Shown here piece by piece: positions 1 to 13,454 of a DNA stretch of 15,376 nt. Each line of letters opens with the position of its first letter. Position 1 is the first letter of the stretch. Source of the stretch: JBGTBQ01 sp041749275. Its GTDB lineage: Bacteria; Acidobacteriota; Blastocatellia; Pyrinomonadales; Pyrinomonadaceae. The stretch spans positions 1 to 15,376 of the forward strand of contig JBGTBQ010000106.1 in assembly GCA_041749275.1 (NCBI GenBank). The letters run 5' to 3'. Position numbers and translations under genes: made by a program. The notes beneath the pieces were generated by a model. The model worked only from the letters and a program-made list of their open reading frames with translations, searched no databases and was not told where the DNA came from.

Positions 1-297
1 GGTTCGATCACGCCGCACACGAAGTTCAAGGCGGAGGCGTATGTGTTGACGAAGGAGGAGGGCGGGCGGCACACGCCGTTCTTTACGGGGTACCGACCGC
101 AGTTCTATTTTCGGACGACGGACGTAACGGGCGTGGCGCACTTGCCGGAGGGAGTGGAGATGGTGATGCCGGGCGACAACGTGGCGATGGAGATCGAGTT
201 AATCACGCCGATTGCGATGGAGAAGGGGTTACGGTTTGCGATCCGGGAGGGTGGACGCACGGTGGGAGCCGGCACCATCTCCGATATCGTCGAATAG
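1..297 (+). CDS. tuf: Elongation factor Tu, C-terminal part (5' truncated by window edge)
   Basis: The reading frame is open from base 1 and gives 98 residues before TAG. They match domain 3 of EF-Tu, the GTPase that delivers aminoacyl-tRNA to the ribosome: HTKFKAEAYVL, PFFTGYRPQFYFRTTDVTG, MVMPGDNVAMEIELI, GLRFAIREGGRTVGAG and a terminal ISDIVE. The GTPase domain and the real start lie upstream of the window. tuf followed by rpmG, tRNA-Trp, secE and nusG is a common bacterial order, which supports the call. Codon choice is odd for the cluster: 10 of 11 Thr codons are ACG and 6 of 8 Val codons are GTG, whereas rpoB and rpoC use many ACC and GTC codons. Confidence 0.97.
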   Translation, partial: GSITPHTKFKAEAYVLTKEEGGRHTPFFTGYRPQFYFRTTDVTGVAHLPEGVEMVMPGDNVAMEIELITPIAMEKGLRFAIREGGRTVGAGTISDIVE

Positions 298-351
298 CTA
301 TTCGCCAAAGCTGCAAACGAAGAATTGAGATTTGTGTATAGAGGGTGAGAC

Positions 352-504
352 ATGCCGCGCGATAACATAGTGTTGCAGTGCACGGAGTGCAAGAATCGCA
401 ACTACGTGACGACGAAAAACAAGAAGACGACGCCGGAGCGTCTCGAATTCAGCAAGTTTTGTCGCCGCTGCCGTCGGCACACGGGACACAAGGAAACGAA
501 GTAA
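352..504 (+). CDS. rpmG: 50S ribosomal protein L33, zinc-binding type
   Basis: A 50-residue protein, the normal length for L33, a small protein of the large ribosomal subunit near the tRNA exit site. It has two CxxC pairs, C10/C13 (CTEC) and C37/C40 (CRRC), so it is the zinc-binding (C+) form rather than the cysteine-free paralogue. NRNYVTTKNKK and LEFSKFC are typical of the family. The ATG is preceded by GAGGGTGA (341-348) at about 5 nt spacing. It lies 54 nt after tuf and shares tuf's bias: all seven Thr codons are ACG. The stop codon directly abuts the first heptamer-repeat arm at 505. Confidence 0.95.
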   Translation: MPRDNIVLQCTECKNRNYVTTKNKKTTPERLEFSKFCRRCRRHTGHKETK

Positions 505-567
505 GGGATGAGAGATGAGGGATGAGGAGCACGCTTTATTCATCCCTCATCCTTCCGCCTTCATCCT
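505..567 (+). repeat. Heptamer-repeat hairpin A (rpmG - tRNA-Trp gap)
   Basis: The left arm has three tandem 7-nt units: GGGATGA at 505-511 and 519-525, and GAGATGA at 512-518. The right arm has four units in the opposite sense: TCATCCC at 540-546, TCATCCT at 547-553 and 561-567, and TCCGCCT at 554-560. Bases 514-525 pair perfectly with 540-551 (12 bp) around a 14-nt loop. The hairpin fills the gap and ends 7 nt before the tRNA, so it could affect tRNA processing. No T-run follows, so it does not look like an intrinsic terminator. Confidence 0.85.
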
Positions 568-574
568 TTCTCGG

Positions 575-650
575 AGGGGTATAGTGTCAACGGTTAGCAC
601 GTCGGTCTCCAAAACCGAAAGTACGGGTTCGAATCCTGTTACCCCTGCCA
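575..650 (+). tRNA. tRNA-Trp (anticodon CCA)
   Basis: A full cloverleaf can be drawn by eye. The acceptor stem pairs AGGGGTA (575-581) with TACCCCT (640-646). The D stem is 584-587 with 597-600. The anticodon stem is 602-606 with 614-618, around loop CTCCAAA with anticodon CCA at 609-611, reading UGG. The T arm contains GGTTCGAATCC. The discriminator base is G647 and the 3' CCA (648-650) is encoded. tRNA-Trp immediately before secE is a common arrangement in bacteria, and the tRNA is probably cut out of the tuf/rpmG or secE transcript. Confidence 0.97.
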
Positions 651-700
651 GCGAAGGTTAAAGAGTAAGAAGTTGGGTGGTGAAGAGAGAGGAAGAGCAG

Positions 701-1066
701 ATGGCTGAGAGCGGCCAGAACGATCCGGAGGAAGGGCAAGCGGACTCCGCGAGGAATGATGTCGTGTCTCCCGACGATGCCGCGCCGCGCATGGCGCGCT
801 TCGGTGAGGGGACTGAAGGGCGACCAGCACGGCGCGAACGCGGCGTCGCGGGGCCGCGCGACGGGTTCTTCGGGCGCGCCGCCAAGTTCGTGCGCGACGT
901 GCGCTCCGAGTTGGGGCGTGTTTCGTGGCCATCCGCTTTGCAGGTCAGGAACACGACGGTCATCACGGTCATCGCGGTCATCTTTTTCGCGATCTACCTC
1001 TATGCGGTAGATCGTAGTTTCGCGTTCATCATCGAACGGGTACAGAAGCTGGTCGGGGTCGCCTGA
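701..1066 (+). CDS. secE: Preprotein translocase subunit SecE, with N-terminal extension
   Basis: SecE clamps the SecY channel in the inner membrane. The signature lies at residues 63-79 (FVRDVRSELGRVSWPSA), an amphipathic helix followed by the W-P-S element. One membrane segment follows at about 86-106 (TVITVIAVIFFAIYLYA). This is the short one-helix form common outside gammaproteobacteria. I chose the ATG at 701, with AGAGGA about 8 nt upstream, over an in-frame GTG at 677. The first ~53 residues are an extra polar, Asp/Glu- then Arg-rich stretch with no recognisable domain, so the protein (121 aa) is about twice the minimal family length. nusG follows after 27 nt. Confidence 0.93.
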   Translation: MAESGQNDPEEGQADSARNDVVSPDDAAPRMARFGEGTEGRPARRERGVAGPRDGFFGRAAKFVRDVRSELGRVSWPSALQVRNTTVITVIAVIFFAIYLYAVDRSFAFIIERVQKLVGVA

Positions 1067-1093
1067 AGCGCTTGGCGGGGAAGTCTTAAAGCG

Positions 1094-1654
1094 ATGCAAC
1101 AGTGGTTCATCCTACACACGTATTCGGGGCATGAGAAGAAGGTGCGCGACAGCCTGAAGGCGCGCATCCGTGACACCGATTTGCAGGCCGAGATCATGGA
1201 AGTGCTCGTCCCGACCGAAACCGTGGTTGAGATGCGCGGCAACAAGCGCGTCGAATCGTCGCGCATGTTCTATCCCGGCTATGTGCTGGTGCAGATCGAG
1301 TGTGATGATCGTGGGCACATCCCGGACAACGTCTTCCATCTCATCAAGTCCACGCCGAAGGTGACGGGTTTCGTCGGCGGGCAGAACCCGACGCCGCTGA
1401 CGCCGCAGGAAGTTGACCAGATCGTCCACAACGTAACGGAGGCCGCTGAAAAGCCGAAGCCGAAATTTACCTACACGCAGGGCGAGACCGTTCGCATCAA
1501 GTCGGGGCCGTTCGCCTCCTTCACCGGCAAGGTCGAAGAGGTCAACGCCGACAAGTCCACGCTCAAGGTGGTTGTCACCATCTTCGGGCGCTCCACTCCG
1601 GTCGAGTTGAATTTTCTGGATGTGGAGAAGGTGACGTTTACTGAAGACGAATAA
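1094..1654 (+). CDS. nusG: Transcription termination/antitermination factor NusG
   Basis: A 186-residue NusG, the usual length. The NGN domain covers about residues 1-110 and starts with the typical WFILHTYSGHEKKV. It includes MFYPGYVLV (58-66) and the KSTPKVTGFVG segment (86-95) that contacts the polymerase clamp. A linker at about 115-127 leads to the KOW domain (about 130-186) with GETVRIKSGPFASFTGKV. NusG rides on the RNA polymerase encoded downstream and can link it to ribosomes or Rho. Upstream GGGGA is poorly spaced, so the ribosome site is weak. The next gap carries hairpin B. Confidence 0.97.
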   Translation: MQQWFILHTYSGHEKKVRDSLKARIRDTDLQAEIMEVLVPTETVVEMRGNKRVESSRMFYPGYVLVQIECDDRGHIPDNVFHLIKSTPKVTGFVGGQNPTPLTPQEVDQIVHNVTEAAEKPKPKFTYTQGETVRIKSGPFASFTGKVEEVNADKSTLKVVVTIFGRSTPVELNFLDVEKVTFTEDE

Positions 1655-1658
1655 GAGC

Positions 1659-1731
1659 CGTAAATAGTCAATCGTAAATCGTGAATAGATAAAACTGTTC
1701 TGGCGATTTACGATGCACGATTTACGATTTA
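1659..1731 (+). repeat. Heptamer-repeat hairpin B (nusG - rplK gap)
   Basis: The left arm has four 7-nt units: CGTAAAT (1659-1665, 1673-1679), AGTCAAT (1666-1672) and CGTGAAT (1680-1686). The right arm has four: CGATTTA (1704-1710, 1718-1724, 1725-1731) and CGATGCA (1711-1717). The best stem I see is 1670-1683 with 1716-1729, 14 uninterrupted pairs. Because units repeat, other registers one unit away also pair. The right arm ends 11 nt before the rplK start codon, so it forms the 5' leader of rplK if a transcript starts or is processed here. Confidence 0.85.
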
Positions 1732-1742
1732 CGGATTTCAAC

Positions 1743-2168
1743 ATGGCAAAGAAGATCACAGGCTATATCAAGTTGCAGGTTCCGGCGGGAAAGGCCAATC
1801 CGGCTCCGCCCATCGGCCCGGCGCTCGGCCAGCACGGCGTCAACATCATGGAGTTCTGCAAGGCGTTCAACGCCAAGACGGCGCAGATGGACCCGGATTT
1901 GAAAATCCCGGTCGTTATCACCGTTTTCGCCGACCGTTCCTTCACCTTCGAGACGAAGACGCCGCCCGCCGCCGACCTGTTGAAGAAAGCCGCCGGCATC
2001 CCCAAAGGGTCGGGCAAGCCGAACAAGGAGAAGGTCGGTTCCATCTCGCGCGCCCAGATCGAGGAGATCGCGCGGCTCAAGCTTCAGGATTTGAACACCA
2101 CGAGCATCGAGTCGGCCATCAAGACCATCGAAGGCACGGCGCGCAACATGGGCTTGAACGTCGAATAG
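1743..2168 (+). CDS. rplK: 50S ribosomal protein L11
   Basis: A 141-residue L11, the normal length. The N-terminal domain has KLQVPAGKANPAPPIGPALG and GVNIMEFCKAFN, the proline-rich part that contacts factors and is the target of thiopeptide antibiotics. The C-terminal domain, with SISRAQIEEIARLKLQDL and IEGTARNMGL, binds the 23S rRNA GTPase centre. The start is set at ATG 1743 (MAKKITGYIK). An in-frame ATG at 1713 would add ten residues coded by hairpin B and is not typical of L11. No clear Shine-Dalgarno sequence precedes 1743; the leader is GGATTTCAAC. Confidence 0.97.
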   Translation: MAKKITGYIKLQVPAGKANPAPPIGPALGQHGVNIMEFCKAFNAKTAQMDPDLKIPVVITVFADRSFTFETKTPPAADLLKKAAGIPKGSGKPNKEKVGSISRAQIEEIARLKLQDLNTTSIESAIKTIEGTARNMGLNVE

Positions 2169-2170
2169 CA

Positions 2171-2200
2171 ATCTCAAAGTTGAAATTTCAACTTTGAGAT
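2171..2200 (+). repeat. 30-bp perfect palindrome, hairpin C (rplK - rplA gap)
   Basis: Bases 2171-2185 (ATCTCAAAGTTGAAA) are followed immediately by their exact reverse complement at 2186-2200: 30 bp with no spacer. As RNA the centre would open as a small loop, leaving about 13 pairs. A 7-nt phase can be drawn (TCTCAAA then GTTGAAA, mirrored by TTTCAAC then TTTGAGA), but the units are less alike than in the other gaps. It starts 2 nt after the rplK stop codon. A small second hairpin follows (GAAGCG 2214-2219 with CGCTTC 2226-2231). No T-run follows either. Confidence 0.85.
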
Positions 2201-2254
2201 CATAGAAGAGGGAGAAGCGCGAATCCGCTTCGCTTGCACCTCGGAGAGATTTGA

Positions 2255-2959
2255 ATGGCAAAGCACGGCAAGAAATATCGCGCCGCCCTTGAGAAGATTG
2301 AGGAGGGACGCAAGTACACGCTCGACGAAGGGCTGGTGAAAGTCAAAGAGATTTCGACCGTCACCGCGCGCAAGTTCGATGAGACGGTCGAGTTGACCAT
2401 GTGGCTCGGCGTTGACCCGCGCAAGGCAGACCAGTTGGTGCGCGGCACGGTGGTGCTGCCGCACGGTCTCGGCAAGTCGAAGCGCGTGCTCGTCATCGCG
2501 CAGGGCGAGAAGATTAAAGAGGCCGAAGAGGCGGGCGCGGACTTCATCGGCGGCGAGGACATGGTGGAGAAGATCAAGGGCGGCTGGCTCGACTTCGACG
2601 CGGTGATCGCCACGCCCGACATGATGCGTCTCGTCGGTGGTCTCGGCAAGGTGCTCGGCCCACGCGGTCTGATGCCGAACCCGAAGACCGGCACCGTCAC
2701 CTTCGATGTCAAGACGGCGGTCACCGAGACGAAGGCCGGTAAGGTCGAGTATCGCGTGGACAAGACGGGCGTCATTCACGTCGGCATCGGCAAGGTCTCC
2801 TTCGAGCAGGATCGTCTGCGTGAGAACGCGCAAGTCCTGCTCGACGCGGTGGTGAAGGCCAAGCCCTCGACCGCGAAGGGAAAATACGTCAAGAAGGTGA
2901 ATCTCGCCCCCACGATGGGGCCGGGCGTGTTGTTGGACGAGACGGCCTACATCAAGTAG
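2255..2959 (+). CDS. rplA: 50S ribosomal protein L1
   Basis: A 234-residue L1, the normal size. L1 forms the mobile stalk that helps release deacylated tRNA, and in many bacteria it also represses its own operon by binding mRNA. Visible family features are KHGKKYRAAL near the N-terminus, TVELTMWLGVDPRKADQLVRG, DAVIATPDMM, and KVLGPRGLMPNPKTGTVT with Met140. The C-terminus has VKKVNLAPTMGPGV. The start ATG has CGGAGAGA about 8 nt upstream. I could not identify an L1-binding mRNA site near rplK or rplA by eye. rplJ follows after 23 nt. Confidence 0.97.
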   Translation: MAKHGKKYRAALEKIEEGRKYTLDEGLVKVKEISTVTARKFDETVELTMWLGVDPRKADQLVRGTVVLPHGLGKSKRVLVIAQGEKIKEAEEAGADFIGGEDMVEKIKGGWLDFDAVIATPDMMRLVGGLGKVLGPRGLMPNPKTGTVTFDVKTAVTETKAGKVEYRVDKTGVIHVGIGKVSFEQDRLRENAQVLLDAVVKAKPSTAKGKYVKKVNLAPTMGPGVLLDETAYIK

Positions 2960-2982
2960 AGGTGAGGAGCGACTAAAGAGTT

Positions 2983-3519
2983 ATGAAGACGAGAAAGCAG
3001 AAGCAGCAAGACCTCGAAGCCCTCACCGAGCAGTTCCAATCGGCGACCGTCGGAATGCTCGTCGGGTTCAAGAAACTGACCGTGCCGAAAGATCAGGAGT
3101 TGCGCCGCCAACTGCGCGAGGCGGGCGCGCGCTACACCGTGGTCAAAAACACGCTGGCGCGCAAGGCTTCCGAAGGGACTCCCTTCGAGCAGGCCACCGA
3201 GCACTTTAAGGGCGTGACCGCCATCGCCTTGAGCGAAGGCAATGACCCGGTCGGCCTCTCCAAGGCGATCTCCAAGTTCGTCAAGGATAACCCCGACGTG
3301 TTCACCTTTAAGGCGGGCATCGTCGAGGGCAAGGTGGTCGCCATCAAAGACGTGGAGGCGATTGCCAGCCTGCCGCCGAAGGAAGAACTGATCTCGAAGA
3401 TCATGTTCCTCATCAACTGCCAAGCGCAGCGGCTCGTGACGGTGCTCTCAGCGGTGCCGCGCAACCTCGCCGTCGTCGTCAAGCAGATCGGCGAACAGAA
3501 GAGCGGCGAGGCCGCATAA
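2983..3519 (+). CDS. rplJ: 50S ribosomal protein L10
   Basis: A 178-residue L10, the base of the ribosomal stalk that anchors L7/L12 dimers. The N-terminal rRNA-binding part contains FKKLTVPKDQELRRQLREAG and YTVVKNTLARKA. The C-terminal tail, LISKIMFLINCQAQRLVTVL followed by PRNLAVVVKQIGEQK, is the helix that binds L7/L12. The ATG is preceded by TGAGGAG, but 13 nt or more away. It sits only 23 nt after rplA, so there is no room for the usual long L10 leader. The long gap falls instead after rplJ. Confidence 0.96.
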   Translation: MKTRKQKQQDLEALTEQFQSATVGMLVGFKKLTVPKDQELRRQLREAGARYTVVKNTLARKASEGTPFEQATEHFKGVTAIALSEGNDPVGLSKAISKFVKDNPDVFTFKAGIVEGKVVAIKDVEAIASLPPKEELISKIMFLINCQAQRLVTVLSAVPRNLAVVVKQIGEQKSGEAA

Positions 3520-3527
3520 CGAATTTT

Positions 3528-3568
3528 CGATCTTCGATTTGCGGTTTACAAAGTGGAATCGCAAATCT
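3528..3568 (+). repeat. Heptamer-repeat hairpin D (rplJ - rplL gap)
   Basis: The left arm has three 7-nt units: CGATCTT (3528-3534), CGATTTG (3535-3541) and CGGTTTA (3542-3548). The right arm has two units in the opposite sense: GGAATCG (3555-3561) and CAAATCT (3562-3568). GATTTGCG (3536-3543) pairs with CGCAAATC (3560-3567). The unit is the same CGATTTA-like family as hairpin B, but shorter and more worn. Confidence 0.7.
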
Positions 3569-3570
3569 TA

Positions 3571-3752
3571 TTGGGCCGGACGCGGTAAAAACGGGCGGGG
3601 CGGTTTGTCAGACCGGCTTCCGACTCGGATGCTTCCCAAGTTCTGAAGATGCAAACAGCTTCGGAAGTGTCCCGTGGGTTCTCTCGGCTTGCGAACCAAC
3701 AACGAAGGAACACAACACCAGAGAAACCCCGAAGGAGGTTTATTGATTCATC
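3571..3752 (+). promoter_or_regulatory. rplL leader region, with strong Shine-Dalgarno
   Basis: This is the rest of the 233-nt rplJ-rplL gap and has no gene. AAGGAGGT (3732-3739) is a near-perfect ribosome site for rplL, placed 13 nt before the ATG, which is longer than the usual spacing. A small hairpin pairs GGTTC (3677-3681) with GAACC (3693-3697). I see no convincing promoter or terminator. L7/L12 is needed in several copies per ribosome, so a separate leader giving extra translation or transcription of rplL is plausible; that is inference. Confidence 0.5.
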
Positions 3753-4139
3753 ATGGCAGCAACTAAAGAAGACGTGATTGAGTATTTGAAGGGCATGACC
3801 CTTCTCGAAGCTTCGCAGTTCGTCAAGGAGTTGGAGGAAGTGTTCGGCGTGTCGGCGGCGGCGGCGGCGGTCGCCATGCCGGGTGGCGGCGCGGGTGGCG
3901 GCGAGGCTGCCCCGGCGGTGGAAGAGAAGACCGAGTTTGACGTGATTCTTCAGGCCGCCGGCGGCAACAAGATCAACGTCATCAAGGTCGTCCGCGAGAT
4001 CACCGCGCTCGGTCTGAAAGAGGCCAAAGACCTCGTCGAAGCCGCTCCGAAGGCCGTCAAAGAGGGCGTCTCGAAAGACGAGGCCGAGACCATCCGGCAA
4101 AAACTTGCCGATGCTGGCGCGACCGTCGAAGTCAAATAG
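3753..4139 (+). CDS. rplL: 50S ribosomal protein L7/L12
   Basis: A 128-residue stalk protein that recruits the translation GTPases. The N-terminal dimerisation domain (about 1-33) has MTLLEASQFVKELEEVFGV. The flexible hinge (about 34-58) is Ala/Gly-rich, with five alanines at 35-39, then GGGAGGG; the alanine run is coded by a (GCG)n-like triplet run. The C-terminal domain (59-128) carries KINVIKVVREITALGLKEAK and DLVEAAPK, the factor-binding surface. It follows L10 as in most bacteria but is separated by an unusually long gap. Hairpin E starts 7 nt after its stop codon. Confidence 0.97.
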   Translation: MAATKEDVIEYLKGMTLLEASQFVKELEEVFGVSAAAAAVAMPGGGAGGGEAAPAVEEKTEFDVILQAAGGNKINVIKVVREITALGLKEAKDLVEAAPKAVKEGVSKDEAETIRQKLADAGATVEVK

Positions 4140-4145
4140 TGGATG

Positions 4146-4199
4146 TGAGGTTTTGGGTGTTGGGCTAATGCAAAACCAGCACCCAAACACCCAAAACCC
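4146..4199 (+). repeat. Heptamer-repeat hairpin E (just after rplL)
   Basis: The left arm has three 7-nt units: TGAGGTT (4146-4152), TTGGGTG (4153-4159) and TTGGGCT (4160-4166). The right arm has four opposite units: AAAACCA (4172-4178), GCACCCA (4179-4185), AACACCC (4186-4192) and AAAACCC (4193-4199). The best stem is 4149-4161 with 4186-4198 (13 bp), then one bulged A (4185), then 3 more pairs. It is the longest stem of the set. CTTCTTGACA follows, with no T-run, so termination is not expected from it alone. Confidence 0.85.
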
Positions 4200-4202
4200 T
4201 TC

Positions 4203-4231
4203 TTGACAGTTAGCCGCCTCGCGGCTAAGGT
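4203..4231 (+). promoter_or_regulatory. Possible rpoBC promoter with palindrome in the spacer
   Basis: TTGACA (4203-4208) is a perfect sigma-70-type -35 box. Exactly 17 bp later comes TAAGGT (4226-4231), which fits the TAnnnT pattern of a -10 box. TTAGCCG (4210-4216) and its exact complement CGGCTAA (4222-4228) form a 7-bp inverted repeat around 5 nt, filling the spacer and overlapping the -10. It could be an operator, or a hairpin in read-through RNA from rplL. The -10 is weak by E. coli standards. Confidence 0.5.
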
Positions 4232-4232
4232 A

Positions 4233-4261
4233 GGGAGTATTGGGGCGCTGTCGTTACTCCC
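4233..4261 (+). promoter_or_regulatory. Inverted repeat in rpoB leader
   Basis: GGGAGTA (4233-4239) pairs perfectly with TACTCCC (4255-4261) around 15 nt. It begins right after the candidate -10 box, so it would sit at the start of a transcript from that promoter. It is followed by AAAAATTT rather than a T-run. Role unknown. Confidence 0.4.
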
Positions 4262-4293
4262 AAAAATTTGGACAAGTATAACCGCCGTCAGAA

Positions 4294-4322
4294 GCGGTCA
4301 GAGACACGTGCGCTCTGACCGC
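4294..4322 (+). promoter_or_regulatory. Attenuator-like hairpin between rplL and rpoB
   Basis: GCGGTCAGAG (4294-4303) pairs perfectly with CTCTGACCGC (4313-4322): 10 bp, GC-rich, with a 9-nt loop. It is followed by GCTTTGGCGTCTTT, a weak and interrupted T-rich stretch. In E. coli the rplL-rpoB gap holds a partial terminator and an RNase III site that lower polymerase synthesis relative to ribosomal proteins. This hairpin sits at the equivalent place, so partial termination or processing is likely by analogy. Confidence 0.55.
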
Positions 4323-4347
4323 GCTTTGGCGTCTTTATCATAAGTTC

Positions 4348-4448
4348 TCAGCGTTTAGCCGCCGGTTATCAGCAGGCCGGCGCTGAATGCGATTAACTGA
4401 TTCAACCTAGTCCTCTTTATAGCTGAGAGCCGAATGCTGACGGCTGAC
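4348..4448 (+). repeat. Heptamer-repeat arms F (rpoB leader)
   Basis: The left arm has four 7-nt units: TCAGCGT (4348-4354), TTAGCCG (4355-4361), CCGGTTA (4362-4368) and TCAGCAG (4369-4375). After 45 nt the right arm has four opposite units: AGCTGAG (4421-4427), AGCCGAA (4428-4434), TGCTGAC (4435-4441) and GGCTGAC (4442-4448). Pairing is imperfect and the loop is longer than in the other gaps. The right arm ends 18 nt before the rpoB start, and an in-frame ATG at 4434 lies inside it. Confidence 0.7.
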
Positions 4449-4466
4449 AGCTTTAGGGAATCCAAG

Positions 4467-8945
<4,479 letters not shown>

Positions 8946-8950
8946 GAAAT

Positions 8951-9028
8951 GATGAACGATGAGGGTGAAACGATGAAAGAAGCGCTCAAGCCGCTGCTTA
9001 TTCATCATCCATCGTTTCACCTTCAACA
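8951..9028 (+). repeat. Heptamer-repeat hairpin G (rpoB - rpoC gap)
   Basis: The left arm has four 7-nt units: GATGAAC (8951-8957), GATGAGG (8958-8964), GTGAAAC (8965-8971) and GATGAAA (8972-8978). The right arm has four opposite units: TTCATCA (9001-9007), TCCATCG (9008-9014), TTTCACC (9015-9021) and TTCAACA (9022-9028). GGTGAAACGATG (8964-8975) pairs perfectly with 9010-9021, and pairing extends outward with one G-T. The unit family resembles that of hairpin A. It fills most of the 123-nt gap and ends 40 nt before the rpoC start. Confidence 0.85.
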
Positions 9029-9068
9029 CTTTATTGGTTAATGGCTTACTGCCTATGGAGAAATAATT

Positions 9069-13316
<4,248 letters not shown>

Positions 13317-13370
13317 TTGCCGCCGCCTTCAAGTTAGAGGCGATGACGATTTTCTGCTTCAATCCGTTGG

Positions 13371-13423
13371 ATAACGAAAACACCGGCGCGGGCTAATCAA
13401 GTCCGCGCCGGTGTTTTCGTTAT
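13371..13423. terminator. Strong bidirectional intrinsic terminator
   Basis: A perfect 21-bp inverted repeat: 13371-13391 pairs with 13403-13423 around an 11-nt loop. The core is GC-rich (CACCGGCGCGG), flanked by AAAA on the left and TTTT on the right, so either strand gives a GC hairpin ending in a short U-run. It lies between rpoC and a convergent - strand gene, so it can stop both transcripts. It is the only clear terminator in the window, which supports one long tuf-to-rpoC transcription block. Confidence 0.93.
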
Positions 13424-13454
13424 GCATTTAATCTCTACTCGAAAGACGCTCGAA

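Noticed and set aside
505..567. Tandem short repeats as a CRISPR array
   Set aside because: Units are 7 nt and directly adjacent with no spacers, and no cas gene is present.
677..700. In-frame GTG start for secE
   Set aside because: ATG 701 has a well-placed AGAGGA, and the extra residues (VKREEEQ) show no conservation known to me.
651..700. Possible worn heptamer arm in the tRNA-Trp - secE gap
   Set aside because: Successive 7-nt blocks agree at only 4-5 of 7 positions in a purine-rich stretch, and no opposite arm is present.
1713..1742. Upstream in-frame ATG for rplK
   Set aside because: It lies within the right arm of heptamer hairpin B and adds residues absent from typical L11; MAKKITGYIK at 1743 is the expected start.
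4146..4199. Hairpin E as a rho-independent terminator of rplL
   Set aside because: No T-run follows the right arm, and rpoB continues in the same direction; it is better explained as one of the heptamer hairpins.
4254..4282. Second promoter, TTACTC with TATAAC, before rpoB
   Set aside because: The -10-like box is fair but the -35 is poor and overlaps the arm of another inverted repeat; not supportable by eye.
4434..4466. Upstream in-frame ATG for rpoB
   Set aside because: It lies inside heptamer arm F. ATG 4467 has AGGGA at good spacing.
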